Of a DNA stretch of 64,000 bases, positions 1-7,314 are shown piece by piece. The stretch is from Mycolicibacterium rhodesiae NBB3. GTDB taxonomy: Bacteria; Actinomycetota; Actinomycetes; Mycobacteriales; Mycobacteriaceae. Position 1 is the first letter of the stretch; the number at the start of each line of letters is the position of its first letter. The position numbers and the translations under genes are program-made. The notes under the pieces are model-generated. The model was given only the letters and a program-made list of their open reading frames with translations, was not told the DNA's origin and did not search any database. Location of the stretch: positions 4,092,001 through 4,156,000 of the forward strand of contig NC_016604.1 of the NCBI RefSeq assembly GCF_000230895.2, written 5' to 3'.

Positions 1-867
1 AGCAGACGGACCCCACGCCCCACGTCGACGCGACCGCGCGCCAAACCGCCGGTGCGAAAACTGGCGGCCGAGCTGAACGTGGACCTCAACGAGCTCGCGG
101 GGTCCGGAACTGACGGGGTGATCACCCGCGAGGATGTCCTGTCGTCGGCGGGCCGGTCGGAGCCGACTCCCGACATGGTGGCGGTGCGTGGTGTGCGGGG
201 CGAAATGGCGCGCCGAATGTCATTGTCGCGCAGGGAGATACCTGATGCCCATGCGGCCGTTCAGGTGGACGGGACGAGTCTGTTGCGGCTGCGGGACCGG
301 ATACGCGAACGTCACGGCGACGGGGCCGCGATCACGCCGTTCGTTCTCACGTTGCGGCTGTTGACGATCGCGCTCACGCATCACAGAGATCTCAACGCGA
401 CGTGGGTCGACACCACCGCGGGTCCGCAGGTTCATCTGCACTCCGCCGTGCATCTGGGATTCGGCGTGGCGGCGCCGCGCGGCCTGCTGGTGCCCGTCGT
501 CAAAGACGCGCAGGACAAGACGACCCGCGAGCTGGCCGAGGTGGTGGGTCGGCTGATCGAGGATGCCCGTGCCGGCACGCTGGTGCCGACCGAACTGCAG
601 GGCTCCACGTTCACCGTATCCAACTTCGGCGCGCTGGGACTGGACGACGGTGTGCCGGTGATCAACTATCCCGAGGCGGCCATCCTCGGGATGGGCTCGC
701 TGAAGCCGCGTGCCGTTGTCGTCGACGGAGACGTCGTGGCACGGCCGACGATGTCGATCACCTGCGCGTTCGACCATCGCATCGTCGACGGCGCGCAGGC
801 GGCGGCGTTCTTGACCGAACTGCGGTCGCTCATCGAGGCGCCGGAACTGGCGCTCCTCGACCTCTAG
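1..867 (+). CDS. bkdC: Branched-chain 2-oxoacid dehydrogenase E2 (dihydrolipoamide acyltransferase), 3' part
   Basis: The reading frame is open from base 1, so the gene starts upstream of the window; 288 codons are visible. The lipoyl domain would lie outside the window. Residues about 15-50 form a peripheral subunit-binding domain (VRKLAAELNVDL, then GSGTDGVITREDV). After a short linker comes the 2-oxoacid dehydrogenase acyltransferase catalytic domain, ending with the active-site signature DHRIVDGA near base 775. The E2 core transfers the acyl group from lipoyl-lysine to CoA and scaffolds E1 and E3. The order bkdC followed by a crotonase gene matches Rv2495c and its neighbours. Pyruvate- versus branched-chain specificity cannot be decided from this fragment; the branched-chain name follows the M. 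tuberculosis annotation. Confidence 0.9.
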   Translation, partial: SRRTPRPTSTRPRAKPPVRKLAAELNVDLNELAGSGTDGVITREDVLSSAGRSEPTPDMVAVRGVRGEMARRMSLSRREIPDAHAAVQVDGTSLLRLRDRIRERHGDGAAITPFVLTLRLLTIALTHHRDLNATWVDTTAGPQVHLHSAVHLGFGVAAPRGLLVPVVKDAQDKTTRELAEVVGRLIEDARAGTLVPTELQGSTFTVSNFGALGLDDGVPVINYPEAAILGMGSLKPRAVVVDGDVVARPTMSITCAFDHRIVDGAQAAAFLTELRSLIEAPELALLDL

Positions 868-1620
868 TCACCTGCGCTTGGCGGCTTCCAGCCGGCGCGC
901 GAACTCCGGTGACTCGATCGAGGTGGCCTGCGGACCGAGTTCGGTGTCGACCGCGATGCTGTGCTGGTCGCTGTCGACGAAGCCGGGATTGGCGGTAGCC
1001 CGCATCGACGCCTTGGTGGCGAGTACCACTTCGCGGGGTGCCGCAGCCGGACCAGCCGCGAGTTCGCGCGCAGCGGCGACCGGATCCTCGGCGACCTCGA
1101 GCGCGAGCCCGTGGCGCACCGCCGTCTCGGCGTCGAAGCTCATCCCGAACAGCAGCGACGCCCGGGCGACCTGCGGGCCGACGGCGCGCTGCAGCATCCA
1201 CGTCGCGCCGCCGCCGGGATGGATGCCGAGCTTCTGGAAGCGGGGGTCGAAGAGGGCGTGCGGGCCGGCGATGCGCACGTCCGCCGCGAGCGCGAGGTTC
1301 AGCCCGGCACCGACCGCCGCGCCGTTGACGGCGGCGATCGTCGGTAGCGCACAGTTGGCGACGGCCAGGAACCCGTCGTAGATCACGCGCAGTCCGTCCT
1401 CGGTGGCCTCGCCCAACGCGGTCAGGTTCGCCCCTGCGCAGAACGCCTTGCCGGCGCCGGTCACGATCAGCGCGTGCACGTCGGTGTTGGCTTCGGCAGC
1501 ATCCACCGCGGCGCGCAAGGCCGCAGAGATCTCGGCCGTGACCGCATTACGGCGGTCGGGATCGTTGACGGTGATGACGGCGACGTGATGGTCGACGTGA
1601 ACCAGTACGAGATCAGACAC
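868..1620 (-). CDS. Crotonase-fold (enoyl-CoA hydratase/isomerase family) protein lacking both catalytic Glu
   Basis: 250 aa, the usual length for a single-domain crotonase. The CoA/oxyanion-hole segments are clear: AFCAGANL around residue 60 and VNGAAVGAGLNLALAADVRIA around 98-117. Aligned without gaps to rat mitochondrial crotonase over the FDPRF...RAVG...LLFG segment, the two catalytic glutamates (Glu144 and Glu164 of rat) correspond to Phe128 and Ala154. The protein is therefore unlikely to be a classical hydratase; it may act as an isomerase, a thioesterase-like enzyme or a binding protein. It is the positional counterpart of M. tuberculosis echA14 (Rv2486). It converges on bkdC with no gap: its stop begins at base 868, immediately after the bkdC stop. 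Confidence 0.85.
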   Translation of the reverse strand: MSDLVLVHVDHHVAVITVNDPDRRNAVTAEISAALRAAVDAAEANTDVHALIVTGAGKAFCAGANLTALGEATEDGLRVIYDGFLAVANCALPTIAAVNGAAVGAGLNLALAADVRIAGPHALFDPRFQKLGIHPGGGATWMLQRAVGPQVARASLLFGMSFDAETAVRHGLALEVAEDPVAAARELAAGPAAAPREVVLATKASMRATANPGFVDSDQHSIAVDTELGPQATSIESPEFARRLEAAKRR

Positions 1621-1654
1621 GCGGCTCAGCCTAATGACCGCCGTCGGGGACGGG

Positions 1655-2023
1655 TCAGGCGATCGTCAACGTGACGTTCTGCAGCGACACCGCGACGTCA
1701 GTGGGCAGGATGTCCATGAAGGTGGGAGCGTCGCGTACCGCAGGCCCGGACCCGATGACGTTGCCCGGATAGCTGGGGCTGCACGGGAAGTTGTTGCACC
1801 GGTACCAGAAGCCGGGCGCGCTTTGGTACGGGAACATGCTCGGTGCCTGATCCACCCGGTAGTGGCCCGGCTGAATGAACGCCGTGGCCCACCCGTCGCG
1901 CGGGTTCGTGGTGACGTTGAAGACGCCGTTGCTGCCGTAGCTCGGCGGCCCGGCGGAGGCCGGAGCGGCCACCGCGACGGCCAGTGCTGCGGCGGCCGCT
2001 GTCGCCGCGACCTTGGATTTCAC
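1655..2023 (-). CDS. Small secreted protein of unknown function
   Basis: 122 aa with GTG start. Residues 1-24 are a good Sec signal peptide: MKSK, an Ala/Val hydrophobic run and an APASA cleavage site. The mature part is about 98 aa, rich in Pro, Gly and aromatics, with two closely spaced Cys (YRCNNFPC) that may form a disulfide. No enzyme motif is visible. This looks like one of the many short exported mycobacterial proteins seen only in this genus; the function is unknown. It lies between the crotonase and PE-PPE genes on the same strand, 31 bp from the crotonase start, so co-transcription is possible. Confidence 0.7.
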   Translation of the reverse strand: MKSKVAATAAAAALAVAVAAPASAGPPSYGSNGVFNVTTNPRDGWATAFIQPGHYRVDQAPSMFPYQSAPGFWYRCNNFPCSPSYPGNVIGSGPAVRDAPTFMDILPTDVAVSLQNVTLTIA

Positions 2024-2076
2024 GTGGTGAAGTGTATCGGGAGGTGCAGTCCACCGAAGCGGATCTCGCGGCTTCG

Positions 2077-3600
2077 CTAGGCCGCCGCGTCGGTGTCGCT
2101 CTGGGACGGGTCGCCGTCCTCGCCGCCGGGATTCGGATCGGCGTTGGTGACGTCGTCACCGATCGTCGCCGGGCCCGTGAGCTGCTGGGGCGCGGAGTTC
2201 TGCTCGGAGTCAACCGATTCGGAATCGGTGGTCGTGGAGTTGTCACCGGAAGGGGCGAACGGCTGCCCGGGCAGTGCCTGCAAGCTGTTCCGCACGACGT
2301 TCATCAGCGGCGTGGACGTCTCTGGGGTCTTCTGCACTTGTGTCTTCTGCTCTTCGGTCGTGAACTTTGTGTTGTTGGCTTGTTCGGTGGTGAGCTGCCG
2401 TGTCTTCAGCTCATCGGCGGTCTGCCCCGTGGTTTCCTGGCCATTCGACACCGTCCGTGTCAGTTCCTGCGGCTCCTGTTCCGTCCTCTGCTCGTTCGAC
2501 TGCAACTCCGTCGTCATCATCGGGGTGGCGGGAGGCGCGGCCTGGCGCGGCACGAAAGGTGCCACGATCGCCGCCAGGGTCTCGAGGATCGCGCCCGGCA
2601 GTTTGATCAACGCCGTCACGAAGTCGCCGATCGACGGTATGAAACGCGCCGGACGATAGGCGCTGGGATCGGACGGGATCGGATTGCCGCCGTAGTAGCC
2701 GGAGTCGACCGCCCACTTCAGCAGTGGCGCCGTGACGTTGGCGATGTAGTCGCCCAAGAAGCTGCGGATGAGCGTGGTCAGCGGTAGTTCCCGGGTGGTG
2801 TAGGTGACGTACGTCGTGTCGTTCCGCTTCGTGACGTACGCCGTGATCCTGCTCGGCGAGCTGCACCGCGCATCCGGGCAAGGAATGACGCCGTCGTTCT
2901 CGGTGACCGCGCAGGTATTCGCACCGCAGTCGACAGGTTGGCCATTCTGGTCGACGGGCAGGTCGATGTCGGCCTGGTTCAGGCGTGTGTTCAGGTACGC
3001 CGCCAGAGAATTGACTGCCGCGAACGGGTTCAGCACGTAACCGGGCGCATTGGAGTTGTAGTCGTACTCGTAGCCGGTGTTGACGACTGTGATCCCCCCG
3101 GTATCACTCGGTGTGGGGATGGGGTTCACTCCGATCAGCGCGAACCACGGATAGCGGGTACCAAATCCGCCGTCCGGCCGGGCAACGTCGTTGTCGAGCA
3201 CGAAGATGGTGTTGTCCCTGAACCTCGGATCCCGCGCGAGTAGCAGCAAACTTGCGTTCGCCGCGCCCCATCCCGAGCTGAGAACGACATTGCGGTCCTC
3301 GTCGACATTGTTCTCCAGGGCAGCCTGGATGCCAGCCGGTCCTTCCCAGAAATTCACGTAGACGGGGTCATTGCCTCCCGTGTACATGGGCTGGTTGAAC
3401 CTCCCTCCGAAGAAGTCCTCGACACCCGCTCCGCTGGGGTTTGTCGAACTGCCAACGACGATCAGGGCGGCCAGGTCGACCAGAGGAGTGGAGATGGAGG
3501 CGGGCTGAGTGGCCGCAACGCCGATGAGGCTCGTCGTGACCGCGACGGCAGCACCACCGATTGCGACCTTGAGCGCGGGTTTTCTGCCGGACCCGGCCAT
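2077..3600 (-). CDS. PE-PPE domain (alpha/beta-hydrolase-like) exported protein with degenerate nucleophile site
   Basis: 507 aa from the ATG at 3600, chosen over an in-frame TTG at 3630 because GGGAGG lies 7 nt upstream. Residues 1-40 contain a positively charged start and a hydrophobic segment (signal or anchor). Residues about 45-290 match the PE-PPE serine-hydrolase-like domain: a LIVVGSSTNPSG start and a strand-turn-helix at the nucleophile elbow. The elbow reads SSGWGAANAS, where active relatives have G-Y-S-Q-S/G-A, so the expected nucleophile Ser is Gly. The C-terminal 115 residues are a low-complexity Gln/Thr/Glu-rich tail (TTEL, TEQ, ELKTRQ patterns) that is probably disordered. No PE or PPE N-terminal domain is present. 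Cell-envelope localisation is inferred. Confidence 0.75.
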   Translation of the reverse strand: MAGSGRKPALKVAIGGAAVAVTTSLIGVAATQPASISTPLVDLAALIVVGSSTNPSGAGVEDFFGGRFNQPMYTGGNDPVYVNFWEGPAGIQAALENNVDEDRNVVLSSGWGAANASLLLLARDPRFRDNTIFVLDNDVARPDGGFGTRYPWFALIGVNPIPTPSDTGGITVVNTGYEYDYNSNAPGYVLNPFAAVNSLAAYLNTRLNQADIDLPVDQNGQPVDCGANTCAVTENDGVIPCPDARCSSPSRITAYVTKRNDTTYVTYTTRELPLTTLIRSFLGDYIANVTAPLLKWAVDSGYYGGNPIPSDPSAYRPARFIPSIGDFVTALIKLPGAILETLAAIVAPFVPRQAAPPATPMMTTELQSNEQRTEQEPQELTRTVSNGQETTGQTADELKTRQLTTEQANNTKFTTEEQKTQVQKTPETSTPLMNVVRNSLQALPGQPFAPSGDNSTTTDSESVDSEQNSAPQQLTGPATIGDDVTNADPNPGGEDGDPSQSDTDAAA

Positions 3601-3679
3601 TCTGTGCCCCTCCCGAAGGTGTTCCAGCAAACCCTATCGTGCAGGGGCACGCTACGCCAGATCGAGGGAAGACACTTGG

Positions 3680-3752
3680 CGCCCCCGGCAGGATTCGAAC
3701 CTGCAACCTACGGAGTAGAAATCCGCTGCGCTATCCGTTGCGCCACGGGGGC
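3680..3752 (-). tRNA. tRNA-Arg (anticodon TCT)
   Basis: 73 nt on the minus strand. The acceptor GCCCCCG pairs with CGGGGGC, with discriminator G. The D-stem is GCGC/GCGC. The anticodon stem GCGGA/TCCGT closes the 7-nt loop TTTCTAC, giving anticodon TCT (decodes AGA). The T-arm is GCAGG-TTCGAAT-CCTGC. No CCA is encoded. It stands alone between the PE-PPE gene and the nuclease pseudogene. Confidence 0.95.
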
Positions 3753-3844
3753 AAGTGATGAGGTCACGCGACCCAGAAACCTACACCTTTCCAAATTCCC
3801 GCAGACCGATGGATCGGTCAGCTCCTGGTCTGGAATCAATGGTC

Positions 3845-4095
3845 ATGCACCACACCAAGGACAAGGGCGATCTGGGCATCGCCAAAGCCCATGCGGATTT
3901 GGCAAGCAAATGTTTGACGGTCCTGTTCCCGGCCGCGGAGCACGCGCGCATGACACGGATGGGACAAGAGCGCAATCGACACGGTGTGCATCTACTGTCC
4001 GGAGACCGATGAGTGTTACTACGTCCGGCCGCACGCATATGGTGCGTCGGTCACGCTCCGGATTCGCCCAGCAGGAACGGCCAGCAAGCCACTAA
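3845..4095 (+). pseudogene. Remnant of a PD-(D/E)XK-type nuclease gene (group I intron-associated endonuclease-like family)
   Basis: Two conserved pieces of one family lie in different frames. The N-terminal piece starts at ATG 3845 (MHHTKDKGDLGIAKAHADL, then TVLFPAAEH). The C-terminal piece begins near 3969 in another frame (SAIDTVCIYCPETDECYYV, then HAYGASVTLRI). Intact members, as I recall them, run about 150 aa with the catalytic D...ExK region between these pieces. Here that region is missing and the halves are joined by about 35 bp with a frame change, so an internal deletion plus frameshift is inferred. The downstream frame runs into the start of the next gene at 4172. The product should be inactive. 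The family name is from memory (PDDEXK_5-like); that this is a decayed gene is more certain than the name. Confidence 0.6.
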
Positions 4096-4171
4096 AGGCA
4101 CTTCGCACTTCCGCGCAGCGGACTAGCGTGGTGACCACCGAAGGGCCGCAGCGGGAGGAGAGCGACGAGCG

Positions 4172-5656
4172 ATGAGCGACGTGCCGGATCACGACGCGGA
4201 CGGACTGCCCGAGGAACTCAGCGCGTTCGACCAGATCCTGCATCGCGGTGAGGCCAACCCGCGCACTCGTTCGGGGATCATGACGCTGGAGATCCTCGAC
4301 GCCGACCCGGACTGGGATCAGTTCCGCCGCAGGTTCGACAACGCGTCCCGCAAGGTGCTCCGGCTGCGGCAGAAGGTGGTCACTCCGACGCTGCCGACAG
4401 TGGCGCCGAGGTGGGTCATCGATCCCGACTTCAACCTGGACTTCCACGTCCGCCGCATCCGGATCTCCCAACCGGGGACCCTGCGCCAGGTGCTCGACAT
4501 CGCCGAGGTCGCGGCACAGTCGCCGCTGGACATCTCCCGGCCGCTGTGGACCGCGACCCTCATCGAAGGTCTGGAGGGCGGCGGCGCGGCGATCATGATG
4601 CATCTCAGCCACGCCGTGACCGACGGCGTCGGAGCCGTCGAGATGTTCGCCCACATCTACGACCTGGAACGCGAGGCCGCGCCCCAGGCGATTCCGCCGT
4701 TGCCGATTCCACAGGACCTCTCGCCCAATGACTTGATGCGCCAAGGGGTTAGGCGCCTCCCAGTGACGATCGCGGGTCGCGCGCGTGGCGTGGTGACCGG
4801 CGCCGCTCATGTGGTGACCGAGGCGATCCGCGACCCGGTCTCGCGGTTGGGCAGCGTCGTCGGCTACGCGATGTCCGGTGCCCGCGTGCTGGGCCCGGTC
4901 GCCGATCCGTCGCCGGTGCTGCGCCGGCGCAGCCTGTCATCGCGCAGCGAGGCGATCGACATCAAGTTCGGCGACCTGCACCGCGCGGCCAAGGCTGCGG
5001 GCGGCTCGATCAACGATGCATACCTGGCCGGCCTGTGCGGCGCATTGCGGCTCTATCACGAAGCCAAGGGCGTTCCCATCGACGCATTGCCGATGGCCGT
5101 CCCCGTGAACTTGCGATCCGAGGCCGACCCCGCGGGCGGAAACCGTTTCGCCGGAGTCAATCTCGCCGCACCGATCGGATTGCAGGACGCGGAGGTGCGG
5201 ATCAAGAACATCCGGTCCCAGATGACGAGTAAGCGCGAGGAGCGGGCGATCGACATGGTCGGCGCCATCGCCCCGGTCATCAGCCTGCTACCCGACTCGG
5301 TGCTCGAATCGATGGCAGGCTCCATCGTCAACTCCGACGTGCAGGCGAGCAACGTGCCCGTGTACGCCGGCGACACGTTCATCGCGGGAGCGAAGATCCT
5401 GCGGCAGTACGGAATTGGCCCGCTCCCCGGTGTGGCGATGATGGTGGTGCTGATCTCCCGGGCGGGATACTGCACCATCACCACCAGATACGACCGCGCG
5501 GCCATCAACGATCCCGATCTGTGGGCGCGCTGCCTCCTGGCGGGTTTCGACGAAGTCTTGGCACTGGGAGGCGACGGTCGCGCGGAACCGGCGTCGTTCT
5601 CGGTTGACCCATCCGAACCCGCCCTCACATCGCCGAACGGAAGTGCGTTGCAATGA
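4172..5656 (+). CDS. Wax ester synthase/diacylglycerol acyltransferase (WS/DGAT family)
   Basis: 494 aa, the family's usual size. The WS/DGAT N-terminal condensation-like domain covers residues about 10-300, and the C-terminal DUF1298-type domain (PVNLRSEADPAGGNRF, VSNVPVYAG-like) covers about 310-465. The HHxxxDG motif is present as SHAVTDG (residues about 150-156): the second, catalytic His plus Asp and Gly are kept, while the first His is Ser. The enzyme would join acyl-CoA to diacylglycerol or an alcohol at the membrane or lipid-droplet surface. It overlaps plsC by 4 bp (ATGA), which implies translational coupling with the phospholipid acyltransferases. It corresponds in position to Rv2484c. 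Substrate specificity is not visible. Confidence 0.9.
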   Translation: MSDVPDHDADGLPEELSAFDQILHRGEANPRTRSGIMTLEILDADPDWDQFRRRFDNASRKVLRLRQKVVTPTLPTVAPRWVIDPDFNLDFHVRRIRISQPGTLRQVLDIAEVAAQSPLDISRPLWTATLIEGLEGGGAAIMMHLSHAVTDGVGAVEMFAHIYDLEREAAPQAIPPLPIPQDLSPNDLMRQGVRRLPVTIAGRARGVVTGAAHVVTEAIRDPVSRLGSVVGYAMSGARVLGPVADPSPVLRRRSLSSRSEAIDIKFGDLHRAAKAAGGSINDAYLAGLCGALRLYHEAKGVPIDALPMAVPVNLRSEADPAGGNRFAGVNLAAPIGLQDAEVRIKNIRSQMTSKREERAIDMVGAIAPVISLLPDSVLESMAGSIVNSDVQASNVPVYAGDTFIAGAKILRQYGIGPLPGVAMMVVLISRAGYCTITTRYDRAAINDPDLWARCLLAGFDEVLALGGDGRAEPASFSVDPSEPALTSPNGSALQ

Positions 5657-7314
5657 CTTCGGGAAATGGCCAAGCGTCGCAAGGCGTGCGCAGAACCATG
5701 CGGCTGCCCGGCTCGGTGGCCGAGATCGAGGCGAGCCCGGCCGGACCTGAGGTCGGCGCGTTCTTCGACCTCGACGGCACGCTGGTCGCCGGGTTCACCG
5801 GGGTCGTCATGACGCAGGATCGGTTGCGTCGGCGCCAGATGTCGGTGGGGGAATTCATCGGCATGGTGCAGGCCGGACTAAACCATCAACTGGGCCGCTC
5901 CGAATTCGAGGACCTCATCGGCAAGGGCGCCCGCATGCTGCGCGGCAATTCCCTCGACGACATCGACGAACTGGCCGAACGCCTGTTCGTGCAGAAGATC
6001 GTGGGGCGCATCTATCCCGAGATGCGCGAACTCGTCCGTGCTCACATGGCCCGTGGCCACACCGTGGTGCTCAGTTCCTCCGCGTTGACGGTGCAGGTCG
6101 AGCCGGTTGCGCGGTTCCTGGGCATCAAGAACGTGTTGAGCAACAAGTTCGAGACCGACGAAAACGGCCAGCTGACCGGAGAGGTGCTCACTCCGATCAT
6201 CTGGGGTCCCGGCAAGGCCAGAGCGGTGCAGGCATTCTCCGCGAAGAACGGTGTCGACCTGGCGAAGAGCTACTTCTACGCCGACGGCGACGAGGACGTC
6301 GCGTTGATGTACCTCGTCGGCAACCCGCGGCCCACCAACCCCGCGGGCAAGCTCGCCGCGGTCGCCGCGAAACGCGGTTGGCCGGTGCTGCGGTTCTCCA
6401 GCCGCAGTGGCGCCAGCCCGGTGTCACAGTTGCGCACGGCAGCAGGCATCGCGTCGATGGTGCCGATCGCCGCAGGCGCGATCGGCATCGGGTTGCTCAC
6501 CCAGAACCGGCGCACCGGCGTGAACTTCTTCACGTCGACGTTCGGCAAAACCCTGCTCACGACGATCGGCGTCGAGCTGAACGTGCTCGGCAAGGAGAAC
6601 CTGACGGCGCAGCGGCCTGCGGTCTTCATCTTCAACCACCGAAACCAGGCGGACCCGCTCATCGCCGGGCGACTCGTCGAATCGAACTTCACGTCGGTCG
6701 GCAAGAAGGAACTGGAAAAGGATCCGATCGTCGGGACCATGGGCAAGATCATGGACGCGGCGTTCATCGACCGCGACGATCCGCAGAAGGCCGTCGAGGG
6801 ACTCAAGAAAGTCGAGGGCCTGGCGCGCAAGGGGCTGTCCATCCTGATCGCGCCCGAGGGCACTCGACTGGACACCACCGAGGTCGGTCCGTTCAAGAAG
6901 GGGCCGTTCCGGATCGCGATGTCGGCGGGAATCCCGATCGTGCCCATCGTGATTCGCAACGCCGAGGTCATCGCCGCCCGAGACTCGAGCACCTTCAACC
7001 CGGGCGTTGTCGATGTCGTGGTGTATCCGCCCATCCCTGTGGACGACTGGACGCACGACAACCTGTCCGAACGCATTGCCGAGGTACGCGATCTCTACCT
7101 CGACACGCTGAAAGACTGGCCGCAGGACGAGCTGCCCACTCCTGCGCTGTACACCCGAAAAACCAAGAAGAAGGCCGCGCCGAAGAAGGCTCCCGCCAAG
7201 AAGACTGCGACGAAATCAACGGCCAAGAAGACAGCCGCCAAGAAGACAGCCGCCAAGAAGGCACCCGCCAGGAAGGCGGCGGCGAAAAAGGCTGCGCCGA
7301 AGGGCCGGTCGTGA
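5653..7314 (+). CDS. plsC: Bifunctional HAD-family phosphatase / 1-acylglycerol-3-phosphate acyltransferase with Lys-rich tail
   Basis: 553 aa in three parts. Residues about 30-265 are a HAD hydrolase of the SerB/PlsC-fusion type: motif I FFDLDGTLV, motif II LSSSAL, motif III/IV region YFYADGDEDVALM. Residues about 290-490 are the LPLAT acyltransferase, with motif NHRNQADPL (HxxxxD) and the second block IAPEGTR. The last 57 residues are a KKAA/KKTA-repeat tail resembling histone H1 or the HupB tail. The PlsC part acylates lysophosphatidate. The HAD part is usually annotated as phosphoserine phosphatase, but the context suggests a lipid-phosphate substrate. It starts within the WS/DGAT stop (ATGA) and ends within the plsB start (GTGA). 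Positional match: Rv2483c. Confidence 0.92.
   Translation: MTSGNGQASQGVRRTMRLPGSVAEIEASPAGPEVGAFFDLDGTLVAGFTGVVMTQDRLRRRQMSVGEFIGMVQAGLNHQLGRSEFEDLIGKGARMLRGNSLDDIDELAERLFVQKIVGRIYPEMRELVRAHMARGHTVVLSSSALTVQVEPVARFLGIKNVLSNKFETDENGQLTGEVLTPIIWGPGKARAVQAFSAKNGVDLAKSYFYADGDEDVALMYLVGNPRPTNPAGKLAAVAAKRGWPVLRFSSRSGASPVSQLRTAAGIASMVPIAAGAIGIGLLTQNRRTGVNFFTSTFGKTLLTTIGVELNVLGKENLTAQRPAVFIFNHRNQADPLIAGRLVESNFTSVGKKELEKDPIVGTMGKIMDAAFIDRDDPQKAVEGLKKVEGLARKGLSILIAPEGTRLDTTEVGPFKKGPFRIAMSAGIPIVPIVIRNAEVIAARDSSTFNPGVVDVVVYPPIPVDDWTHDNLSERIAEVRDLYLDTLKDWPQDELPTPALYTRKTKKKAAPKKAPAKKTATKSTAKKTAAKKTAAKKAPARKAAAKKAAPKGRS

Noticed and set aside
3680..3752. tRNA-Arg as an attachment site for an integrated element
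   Set aside because: No repeat of the tRNA 3' end and no integrase were found; the nuclease remnant lies on the 5' side of the tRNA, opposite to the usual integration side.
6378..7310. N-terminal extension of plsB back to 6378
   Set aside because: This part of the frame is the shadow of plsC; the GTG at 7311 overlaps the plsC stop and gives the family length.
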